Shown here: positions 26,073-33,046 of the stretch, one piece after another | Position numbering within the stretch: position 1 is the stretch's first letter | Layout: every line of letters begins with the position of its first letter | Source of the DNA: Luteimonas sp. FCS-9 | GTDB taxonomy: Bacteria > Pseudomonadota > Gammaproteobacteria > Xanthomonadales > Xanthomonadaceae | Assembly (NCBI RefSeq): GCF_001014645.1 | Contig: NZ_LASZ01000015.1 | Span: 25,326-89,325, forward strand | Direction: 5' to 3' | Length of the DNA stretch: 64,000 nt | Translations under genes and position numbers: made by a program | Notes under the pieces: generated by a model | Told to the model about the DNA's origin: nothing | Databases searched by the model: none | Seen by the model: only the letters and a program-made list of their open reading frames with translations

Positions 26073-26339
26073 CTACCCGCGAGATTCAGACATCCCACCG
26101 GCCAAGCCTCCTGCGTCTGCGCCCTGCAGCGCCTGCTCGCCCACCTGCTCCATCAACGTGCGCAGGGCCACACCCGCTTCATAGATCGCATCGCCAAGCG
26201 CGGGCACGCTGTCGGCTTCGAGCTGTCGCGAATCGACGGACGACAGTACGTCGCCTTGCGCCACGATGATCCGGATCAGGCTGTCGGAGCGGTCCACCTG
26301 GTCGAGGCTGATGCCGAACGACGGAAGATGACGGTCCAT
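26073..26339 (-). CDS. Small hypothetical protein A (paralogue of the amber-interrupted gene)
   Basis: 88 residues: MDRHLPSFGISLDQVDRSD, then SLIRIIVAQGDVLSSVDSRQ, VPALGDAIYEAGVALRTLME. Predicted mostly helical, no membrane segment. Its ATG lies one base after the symE-like stop (TGA-C-ATG), implying translational coupling to that toxin-like gene. It aligns with the pseudogene at 26,781-27,068 over DVL-S...(V/I)PALG..I-(Y/*)-E..., so the two are duplicates. I do not recognise the family. It could be an antitoxin or accessory protein of the symE-like unit. Confidence 0.6.
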   Translation of the reverse strand: MDRHLPSFGISLDQVDRSDSLIRIIVAQGDVLSSVDSRQLEADSVPALGDAIYEAGVALRTLMEQVGEQALQGADAGGLAGGMSESRG

Positions 26340-26340
26340 G

Positions 26341-26667
26341 TCAGGTCTCCGCGCCGTCGACCGTCAGCGTCAGCACGCCGGCTTCGGCCGTGATCCGCAG
26401 ACGGGTGCCGACGGTAAAGCCCAGCGCTTCGAGCCAGAGCCCACGCAACGCAGGTATGGCACTTCGTCGTCGCCCCGGTAGCGATCGCGCGATGCGTAAT
26501 GCCGATAGCCGATCTTGCAGCGCCGTGGCTGGCGAAGAGGGCTGGGCAGGTCAGGCAGTCGTCATCGGCATGGGAGAGAAGGTCAGCGTTGGGGGCGCGG
26601 AATGGATACGGGAAGTGAACTCGGCCCCGCGCTCGGCTGCGTGGGCGGTCTCGGGTTGGCGATGCAT
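26341..26667 (-). pseudogene. SymE-like toxin gene, broken by two frameshifts
   Basis: A strong GGAGG precedes ATG at 26,667 (MHRQPETAHAAERGAEF), but that frame stops after SPMPMTTA. The next frame continues with LRQPRRCKIGYRHYASRDRY and RGDDEVP. At about 26,453 a second break is needed to reach IPALRGLWLEALGF and TVGTRLRITAEAGVLTLTV, which is the SymE AbrB-like core. Together these give a typical SymE order: N-terminal tail, YRxYxxRDRYRG, then LRGxWLexxGFxxGxRLxI. SymE is an SOS-linked toxin in E. coli. Here the protein cannot be made intact. Gene A follows at once. Confidence 0.72.
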
Positions 26668-26780
26668 GGCAATCCTCCGTGACGAACGGGCGTTCGCGCG
26701 AACGCGAACGGCGGTCGACAACGGGATCGGGCCCGCCGCTGTGCGGCAGGACCCGCGGCGAACCCGACCCCATCAGCCGA

Positions 26781-27068
26781 TCAGTGCAGGGCCGGACGCA
26801 TCGGCGCGGGCGCCGGCGGCACCACGCCGTAAACAGGCGCGTCCTCGCGCACGCCGCCACGCGGCTTGCCAGCGCGTTCGATCAACTGCGCCTGCACCTT
26901 GTCCAGGATTTCCCGCACGGCATCCGCGCCCTCCTAGATCACCAGCCCCAATGCCGGGATCGTCGCGTCCGCCAGATCGTCTTTATGGCCGGAAGCCAGC
27001 ACGTCGCCATGCACCATTAGGGTCTGCGCCAGCCGGTTGAGCGCGTCGGCATGGTCGATGGTGACCAT
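26781..27068 (-). pseudogene. Paralogue B of gene A, interrupted by an in-frame amber codon
   Basis: From ATG 27,068: MVTIDHADALNRLAQTLMVH, then DVLASGHKDDLADATIPALG and LVI followed by TAG at 26,936-26,934. The frame stays open for 50 more codons (EGADAVREILDKVQAQLIER... MRPALH) to a TGA at 26,781. Aligned to gene A, the TAG sits exactly at its Tyr in PALGDAIYEAG, so a Tyr codon has mutated to stop. The 5' end overlaps the PAAR gene's 3' end by 86 bases in another frame. Unknown family. Confidence 0.62.
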
Positions 27069-27252
27069 CGATGATCGACATGACGTCGCCCGTGGCGATC
27101 GTCGTTGCGCCATGTTGGCCGCAGACCGCGCCGTCGTTCGCCCAAGCCACGAGCTTGCCGTCGATATCGGTGAACGGCGATCCGCCCACGACTGCGCCGC
27201 CACTCGTGGTCGTGTCCCCGACGACGATCCATCTGGCCCTCCCGATCTCCAC
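26983..27252 (-). CDS. PAAR-domain protein, probably altered at its C-terminus
   Basis: 89 residues from a GTG. The core reads ARWIVVGDTTTSGGAVVGGS, PFTDIDGKLVAWANDGAVC and GQHGATTIATGDVMSIIDG, a clear PAAR pattern (GDxTxxGGxVxxGS, dGkxvA..GD..C..Hg.ttI..Gd). PAAR proteins cap the VgrG spike of type VI secretion. The family usually ends with a Gly/Cys-rich strand; here the last ~30 residues (HHRPCRRAQPAGAD...) look like out-of-frame sequence and overlap gene B. No VgrG or other secretion gene is in the window. It is divergent from the barstar-like gene. Confidence 0.65.
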   Translation of the reverse strand: MEIGRARWIVVGDTTTSGGAVVGGSPFTDIDGKLVAWANDGAVCGQHGATTIATGDVMSIIDGHHRPCRRAQPAGADPNGAWRRAGFRP

Positions 27253-27324
27253 ACCGCCTGCAGGTTCACTTTTCCGCCCGCTTCGATCAGGCTCGGCCTC
27301 TTCGCGCACTCGATTCCGACCGCC

Positions 27325-27726
27325 TTGCCCACCGCGTCCCAGTCCCTGCTGCTCGACGGCACCCGCATCCACGACATCCCGTCGTTCTACGACGAAATCA
27401 ACCGCGTCTTCATGGCGGACGTCGACTGGGCGCTCGGGCCGAGCCTGGATGCGCTCGACGACATGCTCTACGGTGGCTACGGCGCGCTCGACGGCAACGC
27501 GCCGGCGACGCTGGTATGGACGGCATTCGAGAAGAACCGGCAGGACCTGGGCGTCGAGACAACGCGCCGCTTCCTGCAGGCCAAGCTCGCGCAGCCCGAG
27601 CGCTTCAACGTGGCGCACGTGCAGCGCCAGCTCGACGCGCTGGACGCCGGCACCGGGCAGACCTACTTCGAGATCGTGCTGGAGATCCTCGCCGCGCATC
27701 CGAACATCACGCTGGTCCCGCGCTGA
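27325..27726 (+). CDS. Barstar-like immunity protein, start uncertain
   Basis: The recognisable domain is SLLLDGTRIHDIPSFYDEIN, RVFMADVDWALGPSLDALDD, MLYGGYGAL, then a helical tail with QTYFEIVLEILAAHPNITL. This matches the barstar (ribonuclease inhibitor) family, which blocks barnase-type RNases and occurs as immunity to polymorphic and type VI toxins. There is no ATG and no ribosome site; a TTG at 27,325 is the nearest start in frame, so the gene may be truncated at its 5' end. No barnase-like toxin is seen nearby. P1 follows 68 bases later on the same strand. Confidence 0.7.
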   Translation: MPTASQSLLLDGTRIHDIPSFYDEINRVFMADVDWALGPSLDALDDMLYGGYGALDGNAPATLVWTAFEKNRQDLGVETTRRFLQAKLAQPERFNVAHVQRQLDALDAGTGQTYFEIVLEILAAHPNITLVPR

Positions 27727-27794
27727 CGTCCCCGACTGCCGCCCGTGGCTCTTCCCCCGCATGACATCCACGATGAAAAGGAACTGATCGAGGC

Positions 27795-28709
27795 ATGACC
27801 GACAATGGCTACAGCTACCTGCACGGCTTGGTGCAGGATCGGCACACGCTCCGGGCGGTGGCGCAGATCGATTCGTTGACGCGGATGGGCGCGCCGAACA
27901 CCAGCATGATCAAGTGGGCGATGCCCTCGGCTGCGAGGTCGGTCTATCACCTTCAGTGGGATTGCACGCGGATGGCGATCCTGCCGGCGGTCGACGATGT
28001 CGGCCTGACGCTGGTCTACACCGGTCCGGACGGGCGCGTCGGCCAGGCCACGGCAGCCGGCCTGGAGGACACGACGGTCGCGCCGCCCGGCGACGGGCCG
28101 GACGTGCACGGGGTGATCCGCGATCTGCAGACCATCGGCGACGGGGTCTATGCGGTCGGCATGGCGCGGCAGGTATACCGCCGCGACCGGAGCGGCACGT
28201 GGGCGCGTCACGATGCAGGCGTGCTGCAATCGTCCGACGAGATGGCGCTGGTCGGCTTCAACGCCATCCACGGGCGCGACGAGGCGACGCTGTACGCGGT
28301 GGGTTTCGGCGGCGAAATCTGGTGCCGGGAAGCCGAGCAGTGGCGCCCACTCGAGAGCCCGGTCGCGTCGATCCTCAACGCCGTGCATGTGCTGCCCGAC
28401 GGGCGTGTGCTCGTCGCCGGGCAGCACGGTGCACTCGCGCTGCTCGACTCGGGCGGCTGGCGCACGATCAACACGGAGATCGAGACGCAGATCTGGGACA
28501 TCCAGCCCTTCGGCGACGCGATCTACATCGCCACCAGCGATGCGCTGTACCGGCTCGCCAGCGACCTGCGCCCCAAGCGCGTCGACATGGGCCTGGGCAC
28601 AGACGTCACCTGCGGCCAGCTGCATGCCGCCGATGGCGTGCTGCTCTCGACCGGTCGCAAGCACCAGTGCTGGAGCGACGATGGCATCGCCTGGCACGCC
28701 ATCACCTGA
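27795..28709 (+). CDS. Beta-propeller-like paralogue P1
   Basis: 304 residues from MTDNGYSYLHGLVQDRHTLR, with GAGGC upstream. About five repeats of ~45 residues carry the pattern (V/L)Y(A/I)(V/A)G..G.(I/L)(Y/W)R....W: VYAVGMARQVYRRDRSGTW, LYAVGFGGEIWCREAEQW, VLVAGQHGALALLDSGGW, IYIATSDALYRLASDLRP and the terminal WSDDGIAWHAIT. No signal peptide, so it is probably cytoplasmic. P1 shares its N-terminal type (YSYLHGLVQDRHTLRAVAQID) with P5. The family is not one I know. An immunity or binding role is inferred from the toxin-rich neighbourhood and tandem paralogues. Confidence 0.8.
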   Translation: MTDNGYSYLHGLVQDRHTLRAVAQIDSLTRMGAPNTSMIKWAMPSAARSVYHLQWDCTRMAILPAVDDVGLTLVYTGPDGRVGQATAAGLEDTTVAPPGDGPDVHGVIRDLQTIGDGVYAVGMARQVYRRDRSGTWARHDAGVLQSSDEMALVGFNAIHGRDEATLYAVGFGGEIWCREAEQWRPLESPVASILNAVHVLPDGRVLVAGQHGALALLDSGGWRTINTEIETQIWDIQPFGDAIYIATSDALYRLASDLRPKRVDMGLGTDVTCGQLHAADGVLLSTGRKHQCWSDDGIAWHAIT

Positions 28710-28842
28710 CCGCGGAAGGCGCCGCCCCACCTTTCGCGCCCCAGGCCCGCGGCGGTAGCCTGCCCGGGCATTTCGAACCCAGGCCATCGCCATTCCCGAG
28801 TCCGCCACCATCGCCGACGCTGGTCCGCCCGCGGCCACCCGG

Positions 28843-29703
28843 TTGTACGCATTGCTGGCGCGCGAGGCGCGCACGGGCGTGGTGTTCCGGCGCGGGCCGA
28901 GCCGGCAGGTGCAGCTGATCCGCTGGGACCTGCGCGAGGACCGTTTCGAGCACGGGCAGTGGTTCAAGGGCCGCATCTACGAGCGGCGTTGCGACCTGTC
29001 GCCCTCGGGCCGGCTGCTGGTCTACTTCGCTGCGACCAACCGCGGACCGTACGGTAGCTGGACGGCGCTGTCGAAGCCGCCCTTCCTCACCGCGCTGGCG
29101 CTGTGGCCGAAAGGCGATGCCTGGGGCGGGGGCGGCGTGTTCGAGGACGAGCGCACGTTGCTGCTCAACCATCGCGTCGGCGGCGCGCGCGACGAGACCG
29201 CGCTCGCACCGGGCTTCCAGCCGCCGCAAAGCCTGCGGGTGCGTCCGCTCGGCCGCGACGCGGGCCATGGCGAGGATGCGCCGATCGACGGCGCGCTGCG
29301 CCAGCGCGACGGCTGGCGGCCGCTCGATCCGGGCGAGGGCATCGCCCGAGGCCCCAGCCGGACGGCGCTGTACCGCTTCACCCGGCCGCAGCTCACCGAG
29401 AAGACCGGTCGGGACGGACGGCGACTCCAAGCGCTGCTGCACACAGTGGGCGGCCGCAACACCGCCTGGTACGGCCTCGACCACCGGGTACTCGACCACG
29501 CCGGACAATGGCTGGTCGACCTGCCCGGCAGCGATTGGGCCGACTGGGACGACGGCGACCTGGTGTTCGCACAGGACGGCTGCCTGTACCGCTTACGCGA
29601 ACGCGACCTGGCGGGCGGCGCTGGCGCGGCCAGGCTGCTGCACGATTTCCGCAGTGCACGCTTCGCGCCGCTGGCCCCGACGGCCGAAGCGATGACGTTC
29701 TAA
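28843..29703 (+). CDS. Hypothetical protein P2, unrelated to its propeller neighbours
   Basis: About 286 residues in a long open frame beginning at a TTG (LYALLAREARTGVVFRRGPS). No ATG or GTG exists between the upstream in-frame stop at 28,756 and this point, so the true start may be ATT, CTG or lost. Conserved-looking segments include RQVQLIRWDLREDRFEHGQW, YERRCDLSPSGRLLVYFAAT and LALWPKGDAWGGGG. The end resembles a display of values (VFAQDGCLYRLRERDLAGG). I recall similar hypothetical proteins but no function. It sits between P1 and P3 on the same strand. Confidence 0.6.
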   Translation: MYALLAREARTGVVFRRGPSRQVQLIRWDLREDRFEHGQWFKGRIYERRCDLSPSGRLLVYFAATNRGPYGSWTALSKPPFLTALALWPKGDAWGGGGVFEDERTLLLNHRVGGARDETALAPGFQPPQSLRVRPLGRDAGHGEDAPIDGALRQRDGWRPLDPGEGIARGPSRTALYRFTRPQLTEKTGRDGRRLQALLHTVGGRNTAWYGLDHRVLDHAGQWLVDLPGSDWADWDDGDLVFAQDGCLYRLRERDLAGGAGAARLLHDFRSARFAPLAPTAEAMTF

Positions 29704-29849
29704 TCCGAAAGCCCCCGACGGATCGCACGTCGCGATCCACGCCGATCCGTCGACGGCTCGTCTCATGCCCGCTGGCGCACCCCCGTTCCGCCTTGCGCGA
29801 CAATACGTGAATCCCGGACGGGCATCGAACAACGCAGGAGCGACGACAC

Positions 29850-30767
29850 GTGGCAGCCCCCGAGCAGTTTCCCTGGCGCTTCGTCGACGTGGCCGCGGTC
29901 CGCGAGGACCGTGCCTTCATGGCCGCATCGCCTGCGCACGAGGACGACGACGATCCGCCGGTCGGCGCGGTGCTGAGCTGGAACGGCGCGTGGAGTCGCA
30001 AGGCGTTCGCGATCGGCCCGGTGGCCCTGTGCCTGCAGACCCGGCCCGACACCGCCTTGCTGATGCTTGGCCACGACGGCCGCGTGGTTCGCTGGGGGGC
30101 GAAGGATTTCTCCGAGGAGCACATCGATGCCGGCAGCGACGACCCGCGCCTGGGCGGCGGCATGCGCGACATCCAAGTGATCGGCGATCGTGTGTACGCA
30201 GTCGGCATGGGCCGCTGCGTCTACCGCTGCGACGGCGAGGCGCACTGGGTGCGCATCGATGCCGGCGTGCGCGTAGCGGCGCCGGATGACACCGGCGCCG
30301 GATTCAACGCGATCGATGGCTTCGGTGCGGACGCGCTGTTCGCAGCGGGCTGGCACGGCGAACTCTGGTGCTTCGACGGGACGCAGTGGGTGCGGGAGCG
30401 CAGCCCAACGACGCTGGCGCTGCATCGCGTGGTCTGTGGCGCCGACGGCGTGGTGTACGCAGCGGGCCAGCAAGGCACGCTGCTGGTGCGCCGCGATGCG
30501 CAATGGCAGCTGCTGCCGCAGGCCCTTACCCGACAGGACTTCTGGGGCGCCTGCTGGTTTGCCGGCAGGCTGCACCTGTGCACGGCGAGCGCACTGTTCG
30601 TGCTCGACGGCGAGGCGCTCCAGGAGATCCCGCTGGAGCCGGAAATCAGCCGGGCCAGCGGGCTCCATCGCCTGTCCGCGAGCGCCGAGGCGATCTGGGC
30701 GGTGGGGGATCGCATCGCCATCCGTTCGACGGACGGCAGGCGCTGGCAGGAAATGCCGTATGCGTGA
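29850..30767 (+). CDS. Beta-propeller-like paralogue P3
   Basis: 305 residues from GTG with GCAGGAGCG upstream. Repeats: VYAVGMGRCVYRCDGEAHW, LFAAGWHGELWCFDGTQW, VYAAGQQGTLLVRRDAQW, LHLCTASALFVLDGEALQ and a last blade ending STDGRRWQEMPYA. The N-terminus (FPWRFVDVAAVREDRAFMAA) differs from all its paralogues, so it is a third N-terminal type. GFNAIDGFGADALFAAGWHG matches the family core. It is convergent with P4, 72 bases apart. No export signal. Confidence 0.8.
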   Translation: MAAPEQFPWRFVDVAAVREDRAFMAASPAHEDDDDPPVGAVLSWNGAWSRKAFAIGPVALCLQTRPDTALLMLGHDGRVVRWGAKDFSEEHIDAGSDDPRLGGGMRDIQVIGDRVYAVGMGRCVYRCDGEAHWVRIDAGVRVAAPDDTGAGFNAIDGFGADALFAAGWHGELWCFDGTQWVRERSPTTLALHRVVCGADGVVYAAGQQGTLLVRRDAQWQLLPQALTRQDFWGACWFAGRLHLCTASALFVLDGEALQEIPLEPEISRASGLHRLSASAEAIWAVGDRIAIRSTDGRRWQEMPYA

Positions 30768-30839
30768 CCTCGTGGCGCCCCCGCCCACAGCGATCGACGG
30801 CACAGCGTGGGGCCGGATCGTCTTCTGAGGCCATGCGCC

Positions 30840-31745
30840 TCACACGACACGCGTCCACTGCCGGCCATCGAAGGCCAGGATGTCGTCGGCGCCGACCGAC
30901 CACAGCAGGCCGTCGGCGGCGCTCAGCCGGTGGCAGCTCGTGGGCACCAAGTCGCCGAGGTCGGCGAGCACCGGGACGCCGTCGCGCAGCACGTACAGCG
31001 CGTGCAGCGTCGCGAGGTACAGCGCGCCGTCGAACCAGCACAGGTCGGTAAAGTCCGCATCGGTCGCATCGTGCGCGATAGCCTCCCAGTCCGTGCCGCG
31101 ACCGCGCAGCAGCGCGCCGCGCTGCCCGCAGGCGTAGGCCCAGCCGTCGTCGGCGTGCAGCACACGGGTCAGGATCGCCTGCGTGGGGCTGTCGCAGGCG
31201 TGCCACCGGGTGCCGTCGAAGTGCCGGATCTCGCCGTGCCAGCCGACCGCATGCAGGTCGTCCTCGGCGCGTCCGTGGATCGACTCGAAACCGAACACGA
31301 GGTCGGGCGCCGGCTGCTGCGGCAGGTCGCCATGCAGCGCGATCCATTCGCCCACACCCGTGCGCTTGAAGACCTGGCGGTCCATGCCGCAGACGTAGGC
31401 ATGGCCGGCGACGTTGCGGATCTCGCGCAGCGTGGACAGCGTCGTGCCGGGCACGTCGATGCGCTCGTCGTAGTCGTCGTTGTTGCCCATGACGCGGATG
31501 TCGCCGCCCGCGCCCAGCGCGACGGCCTGTTCCTTCGGATGGCGCGTGACGCAGACCGAATGCGCGGCCCAACGGCCGATTTCGTACATGCCCCAGCCAC
31601 CGGCATCCCACGCGTAGAAGCTGGTATGCGGCAGACCGTCCTGCTCGAGGTCAGGATCGATGCACAGCACATAGGCCAGGTCGTGGTAACGCACCGCGCC
31701 GCCGCGGTAGCGGTAGCCGATGTCCTCGAAGCGGAACGATGTCAT
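30840..31745 (-). CDS. Beta-propeller-like paralogue P4
   Basis: 301 residues from MTSFRFEDIGYRYRGGAVRY. The N-terminal third (HDLAYVLCIDPDLEQDGLPH, ..CVTRHPKEQAVALGAGGDIR, DDYDERIDVPG) pairs it with P6. Core repeats: AYVCGMDRQVFKRTGVGEW, LHAVGWHGEIRHFDGTRWHA, AYACGQRGALLRGRGTDW, LYLATLHALYVLRDGVPV and ILAFDGRQWTRVV. No signal peptide. It follows P5 on the same strand with a 90-base gap, so the two may be cotranscribed. Confidence 0.8.
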   Translation of the reverse strand: MTSFRFEDIGYRYRGGAVRYHDLAYVLCIDPDLEQDGLPHTSFYAWDAGGWGMYEIGRWAAHSVCVTRHPKEQAVALGAGGDIRVMGNNDDYDERIDVPGTTLSTLREIRNVAGHAYVCGMDRQVFKRTGVGEWIALHGDLPQQPAPDLVFGFESIHGRAEDDLHAVGWHGEIRHFDGTRWHACDSPTQAILTRVLHADDGWAYACGQRGALLRGRGTDWEAIAHDATDADFTDLCWFDGALYLATLHALYVLRDGVPVLADLGDLVPTSCHRLSAADGLLWSVGADDILAFDGRQWTRVV

Positions 31746-31835
31746 CCGGGCGATGTCCTCTCGATGTGCGGGCGGGCGACGCCCCGCCCTTGCGCGCGAT
31801 GCGGGCCGTCCACTGCCGCGAGGCGGGCACGCCGC

Positions 31836-32741
31836 TCACGGGGTGATGTCGTGCCAGGCCTCGCCATCGTCGGTCCACACGATGTGCTTGGGACCGCACG
31901 ACAGCAGCACGCCGTCGCCGACGCTCAGATGGCGGCAGGTCGGCGCATGCGGCAGGCCCATGTCGACTTTCGCCAGGCGGTCGCCTTCCAACCGGAACAG
32001 GCCCTGGTCGCAGGCCGCGTACAGCGTGCCGCGAAACCAGGCCAGGCCCCACAGGTCGTCGAGGTCGGTGCCGTGCTCGATGGCCCGCCAGCGGTCGCCG
32101 TCGTAGCGCAGCAGCGTGCCGAGCTGGCCCGACGCGTAGGCGAGGTCTTCGCGGACAGCGGCGACCGCGTGCAGCACCCGCGGCGTCGGGCTGTCGTGGC
32201 GGCGCCAGGTGCCGTCGGTGCGTTGCCACAGTTCGCCGTTGAAGCCGACCGCGTGCAGGTCGCGCTCGCCGATGCCGTCGATGGCGTTGAAGCCGCAGAG
32301 TTCGATCACCCCGCGCGGCAGCACCACGCCGTCGTCCTGGCGCGTCCACTGGTCCGGTGCCTCGCGCCGGTAGACCTGCCGGCCCATGCCCACGGCGTAG
32401 GGGACGCCGTCGATCACGCGCAGGTCGCGGATCGGGCCGCGGCGCGACGGGCCGTTGTCGGTGGCGTCGATCGTTTCCTCAGTAGCGCCTGCAATGATGC
32501 TGGCCGAGACGATGCCATCGGGGCCGGTGGCGAGTACCGTGAGCTCGGGCTGGACGAGCGTGCAGATGCGCGTCGCGGTCCATTCGAGCTTGAACGAGAA
32601 CCAGCGGCCCTGGGCCTGATCCCGCTTGAACAGGTTGGACCACGTCGATCCCTGCGCGGTGAGCTGGTCGATCTGCGCGATCGTGCGCAATACGTCACGG
32701 CTCTGGACGCAGCCGCCGAGGAACGAGTACGGGTTGCTCAT
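31836..32741 (-). CDS. Beta-propeller-like paralogue P5
   Basis: 301 residues from MSNPYSFLGGCVQSRDVLRT; a longer open frame upstream lacks family character. The N-terminus resembles P1 (PYSFLGGCVQSRDVLRTIAQ against GYSYLHGLVQDRHTLRAVAQ). Core repeats: PYAVGMGRQVYRREAPDQW, LHAVGFNGELWQRTDGTW, AYASGQLGTLLRYDGDRW, LYAACDQGLFRLEGDRLA and IVWTDDGEAWHDITP. KVDMGLPHAPTCRHLSVGDG aligns with RVDMGLGTDVTCGQLHAADG of P1. It is divergent from P6 and upstream of P4. Confidence 0.8.
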   Translation of the reverse strand: MSNPYSFLGGCVQSRDVLRTIAQIDQLTAQGSTWSNLFKRDQAQGRWFSFKLEWTATRICTLVQPELTVLATGPDGIVSASIIAGATEETIDATDNGPSRRGPIRDLRVIDGVPYAVGMGRQVYRREAPDQWTRQDDGVVLPRGVIELCGFNAIDGIGERDLHAVGFNGELWQRTDGTWRRHDSPTPRVLHAVAAVREDLAYASGQLGTLLRYDGDRWRAIEHGTDLDDLWGLAWFRGTLYAACDQGLFRLEGDRLAKVDMGLPHAPTCRHLSVGDGVLLSCGPKHIVWTDDGEAWHDITP

Positions 32742-33046
32742 CGGCGCGCCTGCCGTCGAAGGTCCGGTCCAAGGGCGCCAGCACCGGAAAACCATGCGTT
32801 CGCAACGGCGAGGCGCGTCGCGCCCGAGGATGGCATGACGCCCTGCCTGGACGGCAGCGGCAAGGTCGCGCGTTGCTTTGCGCGCGCCGTTGATAGCGGC
32901 ATGTTGCATTCCCTGCATGTGGTGCGATCGCGCCGCATCGTAAATGCGCGTGGTCGCGCCTGTCGAGGCCGGCACGCGCGCGCATGCGTATCGGCCGATG
33001 GCGGCGCCGGTAGACTGGACAATCCGCAACCAGGCGACCACGCCCA
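32742..33046. other. Intergenic region between divergent P5 and P6
   Basis: No gene is supported in these 305 bases; open frames on both strands are arginine-rich shadows. It must hold both promoters. The stretch around 32,925-32,945 (GTGGTGCGATCGCGCCGCATCG) is relatively palindromic, but I see no firm promoter motif. Confidence 0.4.

Noticed and set aside
27253..27320. VgrG-like tail (LIEAGGKVNLQAV) on the minus strand just before the PAAR gene
   Set aside because: Only about 13 residues resemble a VgrG tip; too short to call, and it overlaps the possible 5' end of the barstar-like frame.
28760..28790. tRNA-like TTCGAACCC segment
   Set aside because: No acceptor stem or cloverleaf can be drawn around it.
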